This document shows, in pieces, positions 7,742-16,062 of a DNA stretch of 64,000 nt. The stretch's first letter is position 1, and each line of letters starts with the position of its first letter. Source of the stretch: Propioniciclava sinopodophylli (GTDB lineage Bacteria > Actinomycetota > Actinomycetes > Propionibacteriales > Propionibacteriaceae); NCBI RefSeq assembly GCF_004324755.1, contig NZ_SDMQ01000002.1, positions 1 through 64,000 on the forward strand. Direction: 5' to 3'. The notes under the pieces are model-generated. The model was given only the letters and a program-made list of their open reading frames with translations, had not been told where the DNA came from and did not search any database. A program made the translations under genes and the position numbers.

Positions 7742-8752
7742 TCAGCCGGCGGCCAGTTCCGCCTTCAGGGCGAAGCTGACCAGCCAGTGGGTGGCCATGA
7801 AGTCACCGTCGGTGATCTCGGCGGCCACCGCATCCACCTGCAGGGCGGACGCCTCGTCGATGCGTGCGGCCGCCCCCGGATCGAGGACGGGCGCCAGCGC
7901 GCGCAGGTGCCAGGCCCGCGACAGCGCGAGCCCGAGCAGGTGCGCCGCCTGGCCGTCGGAGGCGTCAACCCCGGTCGGAGCGGTGAGCAGGGGGTCCCCC
8001 TCGTCGGCGAGACCAGGCAGGAAGGCCCCGATCCAGTCGCGGAAGTCGTCGTCGGCCAGCACGCGCCGCATGAGCACGGCCTCGCTCAGCCCGGCCGACA
8101 GGAAGTCGTGCCCGCTGGGTTCCCAAGCGATCGGGTAGCCGCGGTCGGCCCCGAACCACTGCCGGGCGTGGGCATCCACCACCTCGACCAGCGTGGTCGA
8201 CCCCACGCCGTCCGCCGCGTCGCGGGCCAACAGCAGCGCGAACGCCGTGTTGGCGTGGACGCCGTGGCGGATGGGTGCGTGCAGGCGCGGCAGCCAATCG
8301 GTGAAGCGCTCGGCGAGCAGGACCCCCAGCGGCCGGGTCGCCCCGGCCCAAGTGGCGTTGCCCGAGGCGTCCGCCGCGGCGGCGAGCTGGAGGGCCCAGC
8401 CCCAGCCGTAGGGGCGCTCGAAGCCGGGACGCCGGCGCAACATCTCCACCTCGGCGGCGACGTTGTCGGCCGTCAGGCGCTCGTCGAGCAGGGCGACGAG
8501 GTCGTCGCGCGTGGCCGGCGACAGGTGGTCGGACGCCTCGGCCAGCAGCGTCAGGCCCGACCACAGCATGTGGACGCAGCTGTGCCAGTCGAAGCTGCCG
8601 TGAAACGCCGGGTGCAGGCGCTGGGGCGTCGCGTCCGTGTCGTCGGGGCCGGTCACCGTGTGCTGGGCCGCCCACGGGTACGTCTGGCGGACTGCGGCGA
8701 CGACGGTCCGCGCCCACCCCTCGGCGTGCGCGGACCGCCAGTCAGACCGCAT
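7742..8752 (-). CDS. DUF2891 family protein
   Basis: 336 residues, cytosolic, no membrane segment. It carries the DUF2891 signatures LHPAFHGSFDWHSCVHMLW near residues 47-64 and EPSGHDFLSAGLSEA in the middle; the fold is an alpha/alpha toroid like that of glycan-processing enzymes, and the function is unknown. The ATG lies one base after the rne stop on the same strand (TGACATG), so it is probably translated by coupling from the rne transcript. That placement downstream of RNase E is not the usual rplU-rpmA arrangement. Confidence 0.85.
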   Translation of the reverse strand: MRSDWRSAHAEGWARTVVAAVRQTYPWAAQHTVTGPDDTDATPQRLHPAFHGSFDWHSCVHMLWSGLTLLAEASDHLSPATRDDLVALLDERLTADNVAAEVEMLRRRPGFERPYGWGWALQLAAAADASGNATWAGATRPLGVLLAERFTDWLPRLHAPIRHGVHANTAFALLLARDAADGVGSTTLVEVVDAHARQWFGADRGYPIAWEPSGHDFLSAGLSEAVLMRRVLADDDFRDWIGAFLPGLADEGDPLLTAPTGVDASDGQAAHLLGLALSRAWHLRALAPVLDPGAAARIDEASALQVDAVAAEITDGDFMATHWLVSFALKAELAAG

Positions 8753-8753
8753 G

Positions 8754-11576
8754 TCAGGCCTCCGCGGGGCCCTCGGTGTCGACCTGCTCGCCGGGGGTCA
8801 CAACCTCGACCTCGTGGGGCCCGTCGGCCGGGGCGTCCGCCAGGGTCGGCTCGGCGGCCTGCTCCTGCTGCGGCTGCTCGGGCGCCTGCTCCTGGGGCGC
8901 CACCTCCGCGGGCTCGGGGGCCTGCTCCGGCTCGACCGGCGAGACGGCGGGCGGTGTCGGGTGCGACGGCGGGCTGGGTACGCGCGTGGTCGGCGGGACC
9001 GGCGCCGCCGGGGCCTGGTTGTCCGGGCGTCCGCCGCGCGAGCGGCCACCGCGGGAGCGTTGCTGCCCACGGCGTCCGCTGTCGCGGTCGCCACCGTCGG
9101 CGGGCGCCTGCGACGTCACGGGGGCGTCGTGGACGTGGTAGCCGCGGCCCGAGCAGGTCTCGCAGGTGACGGTGAACGCCTCGGCCAAGCCGGTGCCGAT
9201 CCGCTTGCGGGTCATCTGGACCAAGCCCAGCGAGGTCACCTCGGCGACCTGGTGGCGGGTGCGGTCGCGGCCCAGGCACTCCACCAGGCGGCGGAGCAGC
9301 AACTCGCGGTTGGCGGGCAGGACCATGTCGATGAAGTCGATGACGATGATGCCGCCGATATCGCGCAGGCGCAGCTGGCGGACGACCTCCTCGGCCGCCT
9401 CCAGGTTGTTCGAGGTCACGGTGGCCTCGAGGTTGCCCTGGTTGCCGGTGAACTTGCCGGTGTTGACGTCGATGACGGTCATCGCCTCGGTGCGGTCGAT
9501 CACCAGCGAGCCACCCGAGGGGAGGTGCACCTTGCGCTCCAGCGCCTTGGCCACCTGCTCGTGCACGCGGAATGTGTCGAAGATGTCGCCCTCGGTCGAG
9601 CGGTCCCAGCGGCGGAGGCGCTCGGACAGGTGCGGGGCCACGTGGGTGACGTAGGCCTCCATGGCGTCCCAGGCGTCCTCGCCCTGGCCGTTGCCGTCGA
9701 CGACGAGCGCGCTGAAGTCCTCCGTGAAGAGGTCGCGGACGATGCGGACGGTCAGGTCGGGCTCGGTGTAGAGCTGCTGCGGGGCGTTGCCGCCCTTGAC
9801 CTTCTTCTCGATGACCTCCCACTGGGCGCGCAGGCGGCTGACGTCGCGCTCGAGCTCCTCCTGCGAGGCGCCCTCGGCGGCGGTGCGGACGATCACGCTG
9901 GCGTCCTCACCGACGGCGTCATCGAGGATGCCCTTGAGGCGGGCGCGCTCGTTCTCGGGCAGCTTGCGGCTGATGCCGGACAGCTGGCCGCCCGGGCAGT
10001 AGACCACGTAGCGGCCGGGGATGGAGATGTGCGCGGTGAGACGGGCGCCCTTGGCGCCGATCGGGTCCTTGGTGACCTGCACGAGGATCGCCTGGCCCGA
10101 CTTGAGCACCTTCTCGACCTTGCGGTCGTCGCCGGTGACGCCGAAGGCGTCCCAGTCGATCTCGCCGGCGTAGATCACGGCGTTGCGGCCGCGGCCGATG
10201 TCGACGAAGGCGGCCTCCATCGAGGGCAGCACGTTCTGGACGCGGCCCAGGTAGATGTTGCCGATCATGGACGCCGAGCTGTCGCGGTCGACGTAGTGCT
10301 CCACGAGGACGCCGTCCTCCATGACCGCGATCTGGGTGTAGTCGTCGGCCTGCCGGATGAGCATCTGGCGCTCGACGGCCTCGCGGCGGGCCAGGAACTC
10401 GGCCTCGGACAGGATCGGGGCGCGGCGGCGTCCGGCGGCCCGACCCTCGCGGCGGCGCTGACGCTTGGCTTCCATGCGGGTGGAGCCCTCGATGCTGGTG
10501 ATCTCGTCGGCGGCGGACTTCGTGCGGGACGCGCGGGGCTCGCGCACCTTCACGACGACGTCGACGCCCTCCTCGTTGTCGGCGCCGGTGTCCTCGCCGC
10601 GACGGCGGCGGCGACGACGGCGACGGCTGGACGTCGTCGACTCGCCGGAGTCGGACTCGCCGTCGCCCTCGGCGGAGTCGGCGTCGCTGTCGTCGTCGGA
10701 CGCCTCGGCGTTGTCGTCGGAGTCGTCCGACTCGTCGTCGCTGTCGCTGTCGCTGTCGCTGTCGTCCTCGTTGTCCTCGTCGTTCTCGCCACCCCGGCGA
10801 CGGCGGCGGCCCCCGCGGCGGCGGCGCCGGCGGCGCGGGGTCGCATCGTCGGAGCCCTCACCGTCGGCGTAGTCGTCGGAGTTGTCGCTCTCGGTGTCGT
10901 CGCCGTTCGCGTCGCTGTCGGCGTCGCCGCTGATGGCGGCGGCCAGGTCGTCCAGGGCGGCAGAGACGTCGTCGCGGTGCGCGGGGGCGTCGGCGTCGGC
11001 GTCTTGGGCGCGCTCGGCGGTCAGGTGGGCGAGTTCCGCGCCGACGGGGTCAAAACCCTCGGCGGCGGGCTCCTCGTGAGCCGGCTCGATCTTGCGGGTG
11101 CGGCGGCGCGGGGCACGGCGGCGGGGTGCGGGGGCCTGCTCCTCGGCGGGCGCCTCGTCCGCGACGGGCTCGGCGGGGGCCTCCGCGGCCGATACTTCCT
11201 CGACAGGGGCGTCCTCGACGGGGGCGTCCTCGACGGGGTTCTCCTCGGTGAGGGCGAGCTCGGCGTCCAGCTCAGCCTCGTCGGCATCGAGGGCGGCCTC
11301 GACTTTGGTCATCTGGTCGGCGGGGGCGTCCACCTCCTCGGCCACGGGCTCGGGCGCGCTCTCCACGACGGGGGCGTCCACGGGGACCTCGCTCCACTCG
11401 GCCTCGACGGACTCGGGCTCGGGCGTGGGTGCGATCTCGGCGGGTGCGGGGGTCGGCTCAATGGCCTTGGGCGGGCCGGCGGGGCGGCTGGCGGAGCGAC
11501 GGCGGCGACGGGGCGCCGGGGTGCTTGACTCGGGGGAGTCTGCGGGTGCGCCGATGTGGGCATCCGAATCGAGCAT
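8754..11576 (-). CDS. rne: Ribonuclease E/G family endoribonuclease with long acidic N-terminal arm
   Basis: 940 residues, main single-strand endoribonuclease of RNA turnover. Residues 1-~400 are low complexity: Pro/Arg/Ser-rich, then Glu/Asp/Ala-rich, then runs of Asp/Ser and Arg. The S1 domain begins about 410 (QMLIRQADDYTQIAVMEDG, with GNIYLGRVQNVLPSMEAAFVDIG). The catalytic DNase-I-like part has MTVIDVNTGKFTG near 700, with metal-binding Asp. The zinc link is CETCSGRG near 810, then a basic/Pro-Glu tail. A GAGGAG ribosome-binding site five bases before the ATG fixes the start. Actinobacterial RNase E proteins share this flanking-arm design. In most relatives the next genes are rplU-rpmA; here DUF2891 follows. 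Confidence 0.96.
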   Translation of the reverse strand: MLDSDAHIGAPADSPESSTPAPRRRRRSASRPAGPPKAIEPTPAPAEIAPTPEPESVEAEWSEVPVDAPVVESAPEPVAEEVDAPADQMTKVEAALDADEAELDAELALTEENPVEDAPVEDAPVEEVSAAEAPAEPVADEAPAEEQAPAPRRRAPRRRTRKIEPAHEEPAAEGFDPVGAELAHLTAERAQDADADAPAHRDDVSAALDDLAAAISGDADSDANGDDTESDNSDDYADGEGSDDATPRRRRRRRGGRRRRRGGENDEDNEDDSDSDSDSDDESDDSDDNAEASDDDSDADSAEGDGESDSGESTTSSRRRRRRRRRGEDTGADNEEGVDVVVKVREPRASRTKSAADEITSIEGSTRMEAKRQRRREGRAAGRRRAPILSEAEFLARREAVERQMLIRQADDYTQIAVMEDGVLVEHYVDRDSSASMIGNIYLGRVQNVLPSMEAAFVDIGRGRNAVIYAGEIDWDAFGVTGDDRKVEKVLKSGQAILVQVTKDPIGAKGARLTAHISIPGRYVVYCPGGQLSGISRKLPENERARLKGILDDAVGEDASVIVRTAAEGASQEELERDVSRLRAQWEVIEKKVKGGNAPQQLYTEPDLTVRIVRDLFTEDFSALVVDGNGQGEDAWDAMEAYVTHVAPHLSERLRRWDRSTEGDIFDTFRVHEQVAKALERKVHLPSGGSLVIDRTEAMTVIDVNTGKFTGNQGNLEATVTSNNLEAAEEVVRQLRLRDIGGIIVIDFIDMVLPANRELLLRRLVECLGRDRTRHQVAEVTSLGLVQMTRKRIGTGLAEAFTVTCETCSGRGYHVHDAPVTSQAPADGGDRDSGRRGQQRSRGGRSRGGRPDNQAPAAPVPPTTRVPSPPSHPTPPAVSPVEPEQAPEPAEVAPQEQAPEQPQQEQAAEPTLADAPADGPHEVEVVTPGEQVDTEGPAEA

Positions 11577-11820
11577 GGTGCTCTCCTCTACACGGCAGGC
11601 GGACCTGCCGGACATGCGCCATGTCCTGGAAATCGTGACCAGGCACGACGAAGCTTGCGGTTTGACAGGGCCCGCCGCGGTCGACTGTCTCGTCGCGGCT
11701 ACGGCCCGGTCAGGCGCCGGGGACGGCGTCCAACCTGTTGGTCATTCTTTCACACCCGGGCTCGAAACCCCAGCCGGGAGGCCGGCGCGTGTTGCCGCCA
11801 CGGCGAAGCGGGAGGCACGC
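11577..11820. other. Intergenic region upstream of rne, no gene seen
   Basis: About 240 bases between the rne start and the tandem-repeat block. It should contain the rne promoter and 5' leader; no promoter with a good -35/-10 match was picked out with confidence. Open frames here lack coding-type third-position bias and continue into the repeats. Confidence 0.5.
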
Positions 11821-11950
11821 CGAGGGCTTGGGTCCGGTCCGCCGAGGGCTTGGGTCCGGTCCGCCGAGGGCTTGGGTCCGGTCCGCCGAGGGCTTGGGTT
11901 CGGTCCGCTGAGGGCTTGGGTTCGGCCCGCTGAGGGCTTGGGTTCGGCGC
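11821..11950 (+). repeat. 22-bp tandem repeat array 1, block A (six units, plus orientation)
   Basis: Six consecutive 22-bp units starting at 11821, 11843, 11865, 11887, 11909 and 11931, with no spacers. Each starts (C/T)GAGGGCTTGGGT and ends in a more variable CCGGTCC-like part; units 1-3 are identical, 4-6 drift and the last is shortened. The core GCCGAGGGCTTGGG recurs at 52.7 kb and 63.0 kb. All three minus-strand frames stay open through the block because the unit lacks stop codons, but a 22-base period rotates frames, so this is not a protein repeat. Confidence 0.95.
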
Positions 11951-12104
11951 TCTCGGCGCGCAAGGCCGGGGCTCTCGGCGCGCACGGCCGGGGCTCTCGG
12001 CGCGCAAGGCCGGGGCTCTCGGCACACAAGACCGGGGCTCTCGGCACACAAGACCGGGGCTCTCGGCACACAAGACCGGGGCTCTCGGCACACAAAGCCG
12101 GGGC
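11951..12104 (-). repeat. 22-bp tandem repeat array 1, block B (seven units, minus orientation)
   Basis: Seven exact 22-bp units (starts 11951, 11973, 11995, 12017, 12039, 12061, 12083) plus a degenerate eighth. Read on the minus strand each gives GCCGAGAGCCCCGG followed by CTTGYGY, so the block faces block A head-on. Three units carry the GCGCGC form and four the GCACAC form, suggesting stepwise duplication within the array. It ends 16 bases from the DUF2344 stop codon and, on that gene's transcript, forms the 3' untranslated region before rne. Confidence 0.95.
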
Positions 12105-12120
12105 TGTCGGCGGGGAGGGG

Positions 12121-12846
12121 TCAGGTGGTGGGGCGGGGTTCGAAGGGTCCGACGATGCGGGTGCCGTCCCAGTCGCCCTGGGCGAGGCGGGTCAGCAGCG
12201 GCGGATCTGCCGGGGCGAACGACTCGTCCGCGCGGCCCAGTGCCTGCAGGACGTCGTCGGGGCGGACCAGGGGCGTCCCGTGCAGGGAGACCAGGCGCAA
12301 CGTGTCGTCGGCAGTCACCGTCAGGTCGATGACCGCGGCGCGGGCGTCGAAGGTGCGCATCCCGGTCTTGGTCATGCGCTCGACCTCGACGGATTCGGCC
12401 GCCAGCAGGGCGGCCACCGCCTGCTCGAGCATCGCACGCGGCAGCCCGGCGACGCGGATCTCCCAGATCGAGGCGTTGAGCCGGTCGGCGATGCCGCCCG
12501 GCGGCGAGGGGACCACCTCCAGGATGTCCATTCCCTCGGGCAGGGCAGCGTCCAGGGCCGCGCGCACGGCGTCCGGCTCGACGACCTCGCGCAGGGCGAG
12601 TTCGAGGTATTCGGCCTCGGTGGCCGCGCCGGTGGGCGACGCGTTGGAGAAGGAGATGCGCTGGTGCGGGTTGTAGCCCGAGCTGTACGCCATCGGGACG
12701 CCCGCGCGCCGCAACGCGCGCTCCAGCGCCCGGTGGAAGTCGCGGTGGCTGGTGAAGCGCGCCCGCCCCCGCTTGGCGTAGCGGACCTGCAGCTTCTGGG
12801 CCGGCGGCGCCTGCTGCTCCGGCTGCTGGCGAGGAGTGTTCGTCAC
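12121..12846 (-). CDS. TIGR03936/DUF2344 family radical-SAM-linked protein
   Basis: 241 residues. The motif KLQVRYAKRGRARFTSHRDFHRALERALRRAGVPMAYSSGYNPHQRISF near the N-terminus is diagnostic of the DUF2344/TIGR03936 family, normally encoded beside or fused to a B12-binding radical SAM protein (TIGR03960) and, in actinobacteria, just upstream of rne. Here it precedes rne in the same orientation, but no radical SAM gene is adjacent: the next gene upstream is an acetyltransferase on the other strand. Function is unknown; a role linked to RNA or tRNA processing is often supposed from context. The GTG at 12844-12846 is the start that keeps the conserved N-terminus; its ribosome-binding site is weak. 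Confidence 0.85.
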   Translation of the reverse strand: MTNTPRQQPEQQAPPAQKLQVRYAKRGRARFTSHRDFHRALERALRRAGVPMAYSSGYNPHQRISFSNASPTGAATEAEYLELALREVVEPDAVRAALDAALPEGMDILEVVPSPPGGIADRLNASIWEIRVAGLPRAMLEQAVAALLAAESVEVERMTKTGMRTFDARAAVIDLTVTADDTLRLVSLHGTPLVRPDDVLQALGRADESFAPADPPLLTRLAQGDWDGTRIVGPFEPRPTT

Positions 12847-12885
12847 GCCGTGGAAGCCTACCGCCCGGCGGCTAGGGTGGCGCGG

Positions 12886-14136
12886 GTGAACATCGCCCAC
12901 CGTAGCTTCACCGTCCCCCCGACCGTCACCGACGAGCTCCGCGGCTGGTACGAGGCCGTCGGGCTGGGCTTCGGACAGGGCCGCGCGCAGGATGAGTCTG
13001 TCGCCCGCTGGCGCGAGGAGATCGCCCGCGACGGGTGGCGCCTGGATGGCGCCTACGCGGACGCCGCCGGCTTCGGCCTCGGCGAGCACACCCCCGTGGC
13101 CACCTTCGCCACCACGACCCAGACGATCAACACCGGCGCAGGCCACCTCGAGCCTGCCTGCTTCATCTCCGATGTCACAGTGCGCACGACGCACCGCCGC
13201 CGCGGGCTGCTGACCCGCATGATGGGCGACGCCCTGACCCGCGCCCGGGACGAGGGCCTCACGCTGGCCGCGCTGACCGTCACCGAGGGCGGCATCTACG
13301 GACGGTTCGGGTTCGGCGTCGCCACCACGTCCGTCGCTGCCGAGCTCGACTCCGGCCCCCGGTTCCAGTTGGCGCGCGACATCGAGCCTCGGGTCGAGCT
13401 GGCCACGCCCGAGGCGTCCGTGGAGGCGCGGCGGGCGGTGTTCGACGCCTTCCACGCCGGCAACCGCGGTTCGCACCAGCGGCTCGCCTTCTACGACGCC
13501 TTCCTCTCCGGGCTCTGGGACCACGAGAAGGCCGCCCCGAACCGCGACGTGCGCAGCGCCGTCCACCTGGACGCCGATGGGAAGCCCGACGGCGTCGTCT
13601 CCTACCACTTCGAGAACGACGGCGAGAAGGTCCGCGTGCGCGACATCATCGCGACGAACCCGGAGGCCGAGCTGGCCCTGTGGCAGTTCCTGGCCTCGAT
13701 CGACCTGGTCGAGAAGGTCGTGTTGCGCCGCCTCTCCCCCACCTCGGCGCTGCCGTGGGCGCTGGCCGACCCGCACCGGCTCACCATCACCAAGGTCGCC
13801 GACTTCACGTGGCTCCGCGCGCTCGACGTCCCCGGCGCGATCGCCGCACGCGGCTTCGAGTCTGACGGGGAGGTCGCCTTCACCGTCGACGACCGGCTGG
13901 GGCTGGCGTCGGGTTCGTACCGCTTGGTCGTCCGCGACGGACGCGCCGAGGTCACCCCCGTCTCGGGCGCGAGCCTGCGGTTGGACGTGCGCGCCCTGGG
14001 CAGCCTCCACCTCGGCCTGGCCGACGCCTGCGTGTTGGCCGGGGCGGGCCAGATCAGTGGCCCGGCCAAGGACGTGCACGCCCTGTCCCGCCTGTTCCGG
14101 ACCGCCCTGCCCCCGGTGAACGCGTCGGGCTTCTGA
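12886..14136 (+). CDS. Eis-like GNAT-family N-acetyltransferase
   Basis: 416 residues with the Eis layout: two GNAT-like domains and a C-terminal sterol-carrier-like domain. The acetyl-CoA site is FISDVTVRTTHRRRGLLTRMM near residues 86-106; the catalytic tyrosine is expected in GGIYGRFGFGVATT; and the protein ends in phenylalanine (NASGF), whose terminal carboxylate is the general base in Mycobacterium Eis. Eis enzymes acetylate many amines, including aminoglycosides; the natural substrate here is unknown. A GTG start is required, since the frame upstream runs through repeats and rne. Divergent from DUF2344 with 39 bases between starts. Confidence 0.9.
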   Translation: MNIAHRSFTVPPTVTDELRGWYEAVGLGFGQGRAQDESVARWREEIARDGWRLDGAYADAAGFGLGEHTPVATFATTTQTINTGAGHLEPACFISDVTVRTTHRRRGLLTRMMGDALTRARDEGLTLAALTVTEGGIYGRFGFGVATTSVAAELDSGPRFQLARDIEPRVELATPEASVEARRAVFDAFHAGNRGSHQRLAFYDAFLSGLWDHEKAAPNRDVRSAVHLDADGKPDGVVSYHFENDGEKVRVRDIIATNPEAELALWQFLASIDLVEKVVLRRLSPTSALPWALADPHRLTITKVADFTWLRALDVPGAIAARGFESDGEVAFTVDDRLGLASGSYRLVVRDGRAEVTPVSGASLRLDVRALGSLHLGLADACVLAGAGQISGPAKDVHALSRLFRTALPPVNASGF

Positions 14137-14140
14137 CGCG

Positions 14141-15871
14141 TCAGCCAGGCAGGCCGGCGGGCGGGCGTCCGACCTCGGCCGCGTAGGCGGCCACGGCGGT
14201 CGGCAGGGTCGGGTGGATGTTCTCCGGCCCGACCGCCGCGGTCAGCCCCGCGTTGTCGAACAGCTCGCGCACCTCGGCCTTCACCCGCGCCAGCGCCAGC
14301 ACGATGCCGTCGGCGGCCAGGTCGGCGCGGAGCTCCTCCAGTGTGTCGACCGCGGTCAGGTCGGGGTCGATGTTGGCCTCGGCGTTGATGAGCACGCACC
14401 GCACGGGCGGGGGCGACTCGCGCACCGCTCGGCGGACCCGGGCCAGAAAGTTGGACGCGTTGGCTAAGAACAGCGGCGCGTCGTAGCGGAAGACGAGCAG
14501 CCCCTCGACCTGCGTGGTGCCCGGGTGGTCGTCGATGTCGTGCATGCCGGCCAGGCCGGGCACATAGCCGAGGACGCCCGCGTGCGGCTGGGCGATCCGC
14601 CGGATGAGGTCGAGCAGGCTGAGCACCACCGCAACGCCGATGCCCTCGAGGACACCCAGGGCGACCACGCCCAGCGCCGTCGCCGCGGTGAGCACGATCT
14701 CGCTGCGGCGGAACCGGGCGATACGGGCCAGGGCGTCGGCGTCCACCAGCCGGGTGGCGGCGAAGATGATGATGGCGCCCATGGCGGCGCTCGGGAACGT
14801 CGACAGCACCGGTCCGGCCACCAGCAGGACGAGCACGACGCCGGCCAGGGCGGCGAGTGAGTGCACCTGCGAGCGGCTGCCCATCGCGTCGCCCAGCACC
14901 GTCCGGCTGCCGCTGGAGCTGACCGGGAACGCCTGGGTGAGGCCGGCCGCGATGTTGACCGCGCCGAGGGCGAACAGCTCCTGCCCGGCGTCGACGTCCT
15001 GCCGGTGGCGTGCGGCGAAGGCGCGCCCGGTGAGCACGTTGTCGGAGTACCCGACCAGGGCGATGCCGACGGCCCACGGCAGCACCGCGAGCAGGTCGAT
15101 GCCGGAGGCGTCCGGCAGCCGCGGCCAAGGCAGGCCGAGCGGCACCTCGCCGATGGTCACCAGCCCCCAGCCTGACGCGAACGGCAGGGCCGCGACGGCG
15201 CCGGCGGCCAGCATGACCAGCAGCGGGCCCGGCCACTTCGGCAGCCACGCGGCGAAGGCGAACACCGCCACCAGCGTCGCGACGGCCACCGCCAGCGTCG
15301 GGACGTGCACCGACCCGAGCTGGGCGGCCAGCGAGGCGGCCTCGTCGGCGGGGTGGTCGCCGGTCACCTCGAGCCTGGTGACCCGGCCCAGTTGCGAGGT
15401 GATCATCAGCACGGCCACCCCGATCAGGTAGCCCTGCAGGACGGGCTTGGACAGCAGGGTGGCGAGGAAGCCGAGGCGGGCCACCCACCCCACGAGGGCC
15501 ACCAGGCCGACGGCGAGGGCGAGCAGCGCCGCAACATCAGCCCAACGGTCACGCCCGACCGTCGCGGTGAGGGCGCCGACCGCGGCCGCGGTCATCAGGG
15601 CTGTGGTGGACTCAGGGCCGACCGAGAGCTGCCGCGACGAGCCGACCAGCGCGTACACGGCCAACGGCGCGAGCATCCCCCACAGGCCGACGACCGGCGG
15701 CAGCCCGGCGATCTGCGCGTACGCCATCACCTGCGGGACGAGGTAGGCGGTGACGGTCAGCCCCGCCATCAGGTCCGGACGCAGCCACGCGCGGTCGTAG
15801 TGGCGAAGCACGTACAACCCAGGCAGGAGGCCGCCACGGGGAGAGCCGTTCGACCCGTTCAACCCCGCCAT
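14141..15871 (-). CDS. SulP-family anion transporter with STAS domain
   Basis: 576 residues. Residues ~25-420 form the SLC26/SulP membrane domain with about 12-14 helices; family motifs include LMAGLTVTAYLVPQVMAYAQIAGLPPVVGLW and NIAAGLTQAFPVSSSGSRT. Residues ~440-560 are a STAS domain (EGLLVFRYDAPLFLANASNFLARV, CVLINAEANIDPDLTAVDTLEEL). SulP proteins carry sulfate, bicarbonate or dicarboxylates; specificity cannot be told from sequence. No carbonic anhydrase or sulfur-assimilation gene is adjacent. Its stop is five bases from the convergent acetyltransferase stop, leaving no room for a separate terminator. Confidence 0.92.
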   Translation of the reverse strand: MAGLNGSNGSPRGGLLPGLYVLRHYDRAWLRPDLMAGLTVTAYLVPQVMAYAQIAGLPPVVGLWGMLAPLAVYALVGSSRQLSVGPESTTALMTAAAVGALTATVGRDRWADVAALLALAVGLVALVGWVARLGFLATLLSKPVLQGYLIGVAVLMITSQLGRVTRLEVTGDHPADEAASLAAQLGSVHVPTLAVAVATLVAVFAFAAWLPKWPGPLLVMLAAGAVAALPFASGWGLVTIGEVPLGLPWPRLPDASGIDLLAVLPWAVGIALVGYSDNVLTGRAFAARHRQDVDAGQELFALGAVNIAAGLTQAFPVSSSGSRTVLGDAMGSRSQVHSLAALAGVVLVLLVAGPVLSTFPSAAMGAIIIFAATRLVDADALARIARFRRSEIVLTAATALGVVALGVLEGIGVAVVLSLLDLIRRIAQPHAGVLGYVPGLAGMHDIDDHPGTTQVEGLLVFRYDAPLFLANASNFLARVRRAVRESPPPVRCVLINAEANIDPDLTAVDTLEELRADLAADGIVLALARVKAEVRELFDNAGLTAAVGPENIHPTLPTAVAAYAAEVGRPPAGLPG

Positions 15872-15957
15872 GTCGCGGAGGGTATCCCTGCTGGCCGGGC
15901 TCTCCGTTGTGCCACGCGCGTCGTGGTGCTACATTGCCGTTCGAGCTCACCGGCTCA

Positions 15958-15988
15958 CAGGGTTGTTACCCGTAAGGGGCAAGACCTG
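15958..15988 (+). promoter_or_regulatory. RAT: BglG/LicT-type ribonucleic antiterminator site
   Basis: The sequence CAGGGTTGTTACCCGTAAGG followed by GGCAAGACCTGAG matches the ribonucleic antiterminator (GGNTTGTTACTG...CAGGCAAAACC in LicT/BglG systems). It can form the two-internal-loop hairpin bound by the CAT domain of BglG-family proteins. Its 3' strand overlaps the 5' strand of the next terminator, so only one can form. The downstream operon encodes a PTS permease and a BglG-family protein, which strongly supports the call. Confidence 0.9.
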
Positions 15989-16020
15989 AGGTGCGACCAT
16001 GGCATCTCGGGTCTTTTTTT
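15982..16020 (+). terminator. Conditional terminator in the PTS operon leader
   Basis: The stem AGACCTGAG / CTCGGGTCT (nine pairs with one G-U) with a 15-base loop is followed by a seven-T run, one of the few classic U-tract terminators in this GC-rich window. Its first arm overlaps the RAT hairpin. Without antiterminator it should stop transcription about 45 bases before the PTS gene; binding of the BglG-family protein to RAT would release it. Confidence 0.92.
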
Positions 16021-16062
16021 GTTTTCATGGGCCAATCAGGCCCTCACAGACAGGGGATCATC

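Noticed and set aside
10550-10870. Thr/Ala- and Ser-rich frames over the acidic arm of rne
   Set aside because: Shadows of the GC-rich low-complexity coding of rne; the true frame carries the conserved downstream RNase E domains.
8637-11528. 963-codon plus-strand frame opposite rne
   Set aside because: Antisense of RNase E, Gly/Val/Leu-rich with no recognisable domain.
11710-12095. Overlapping proline/arginine/serine-rich reading frames open in all three minus frames across the repeats
   Set aside because: The 22-bp unit contains no stop codon in these frames, so all stay open; the period is not a multiple of three, and there is no ribosome-binding site. An artefact of the repeat.
11821-12104. 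CRISPR array
   Set aside because: Units are contiguous 22-mers without unique spacers, and no cas genes are in the window.
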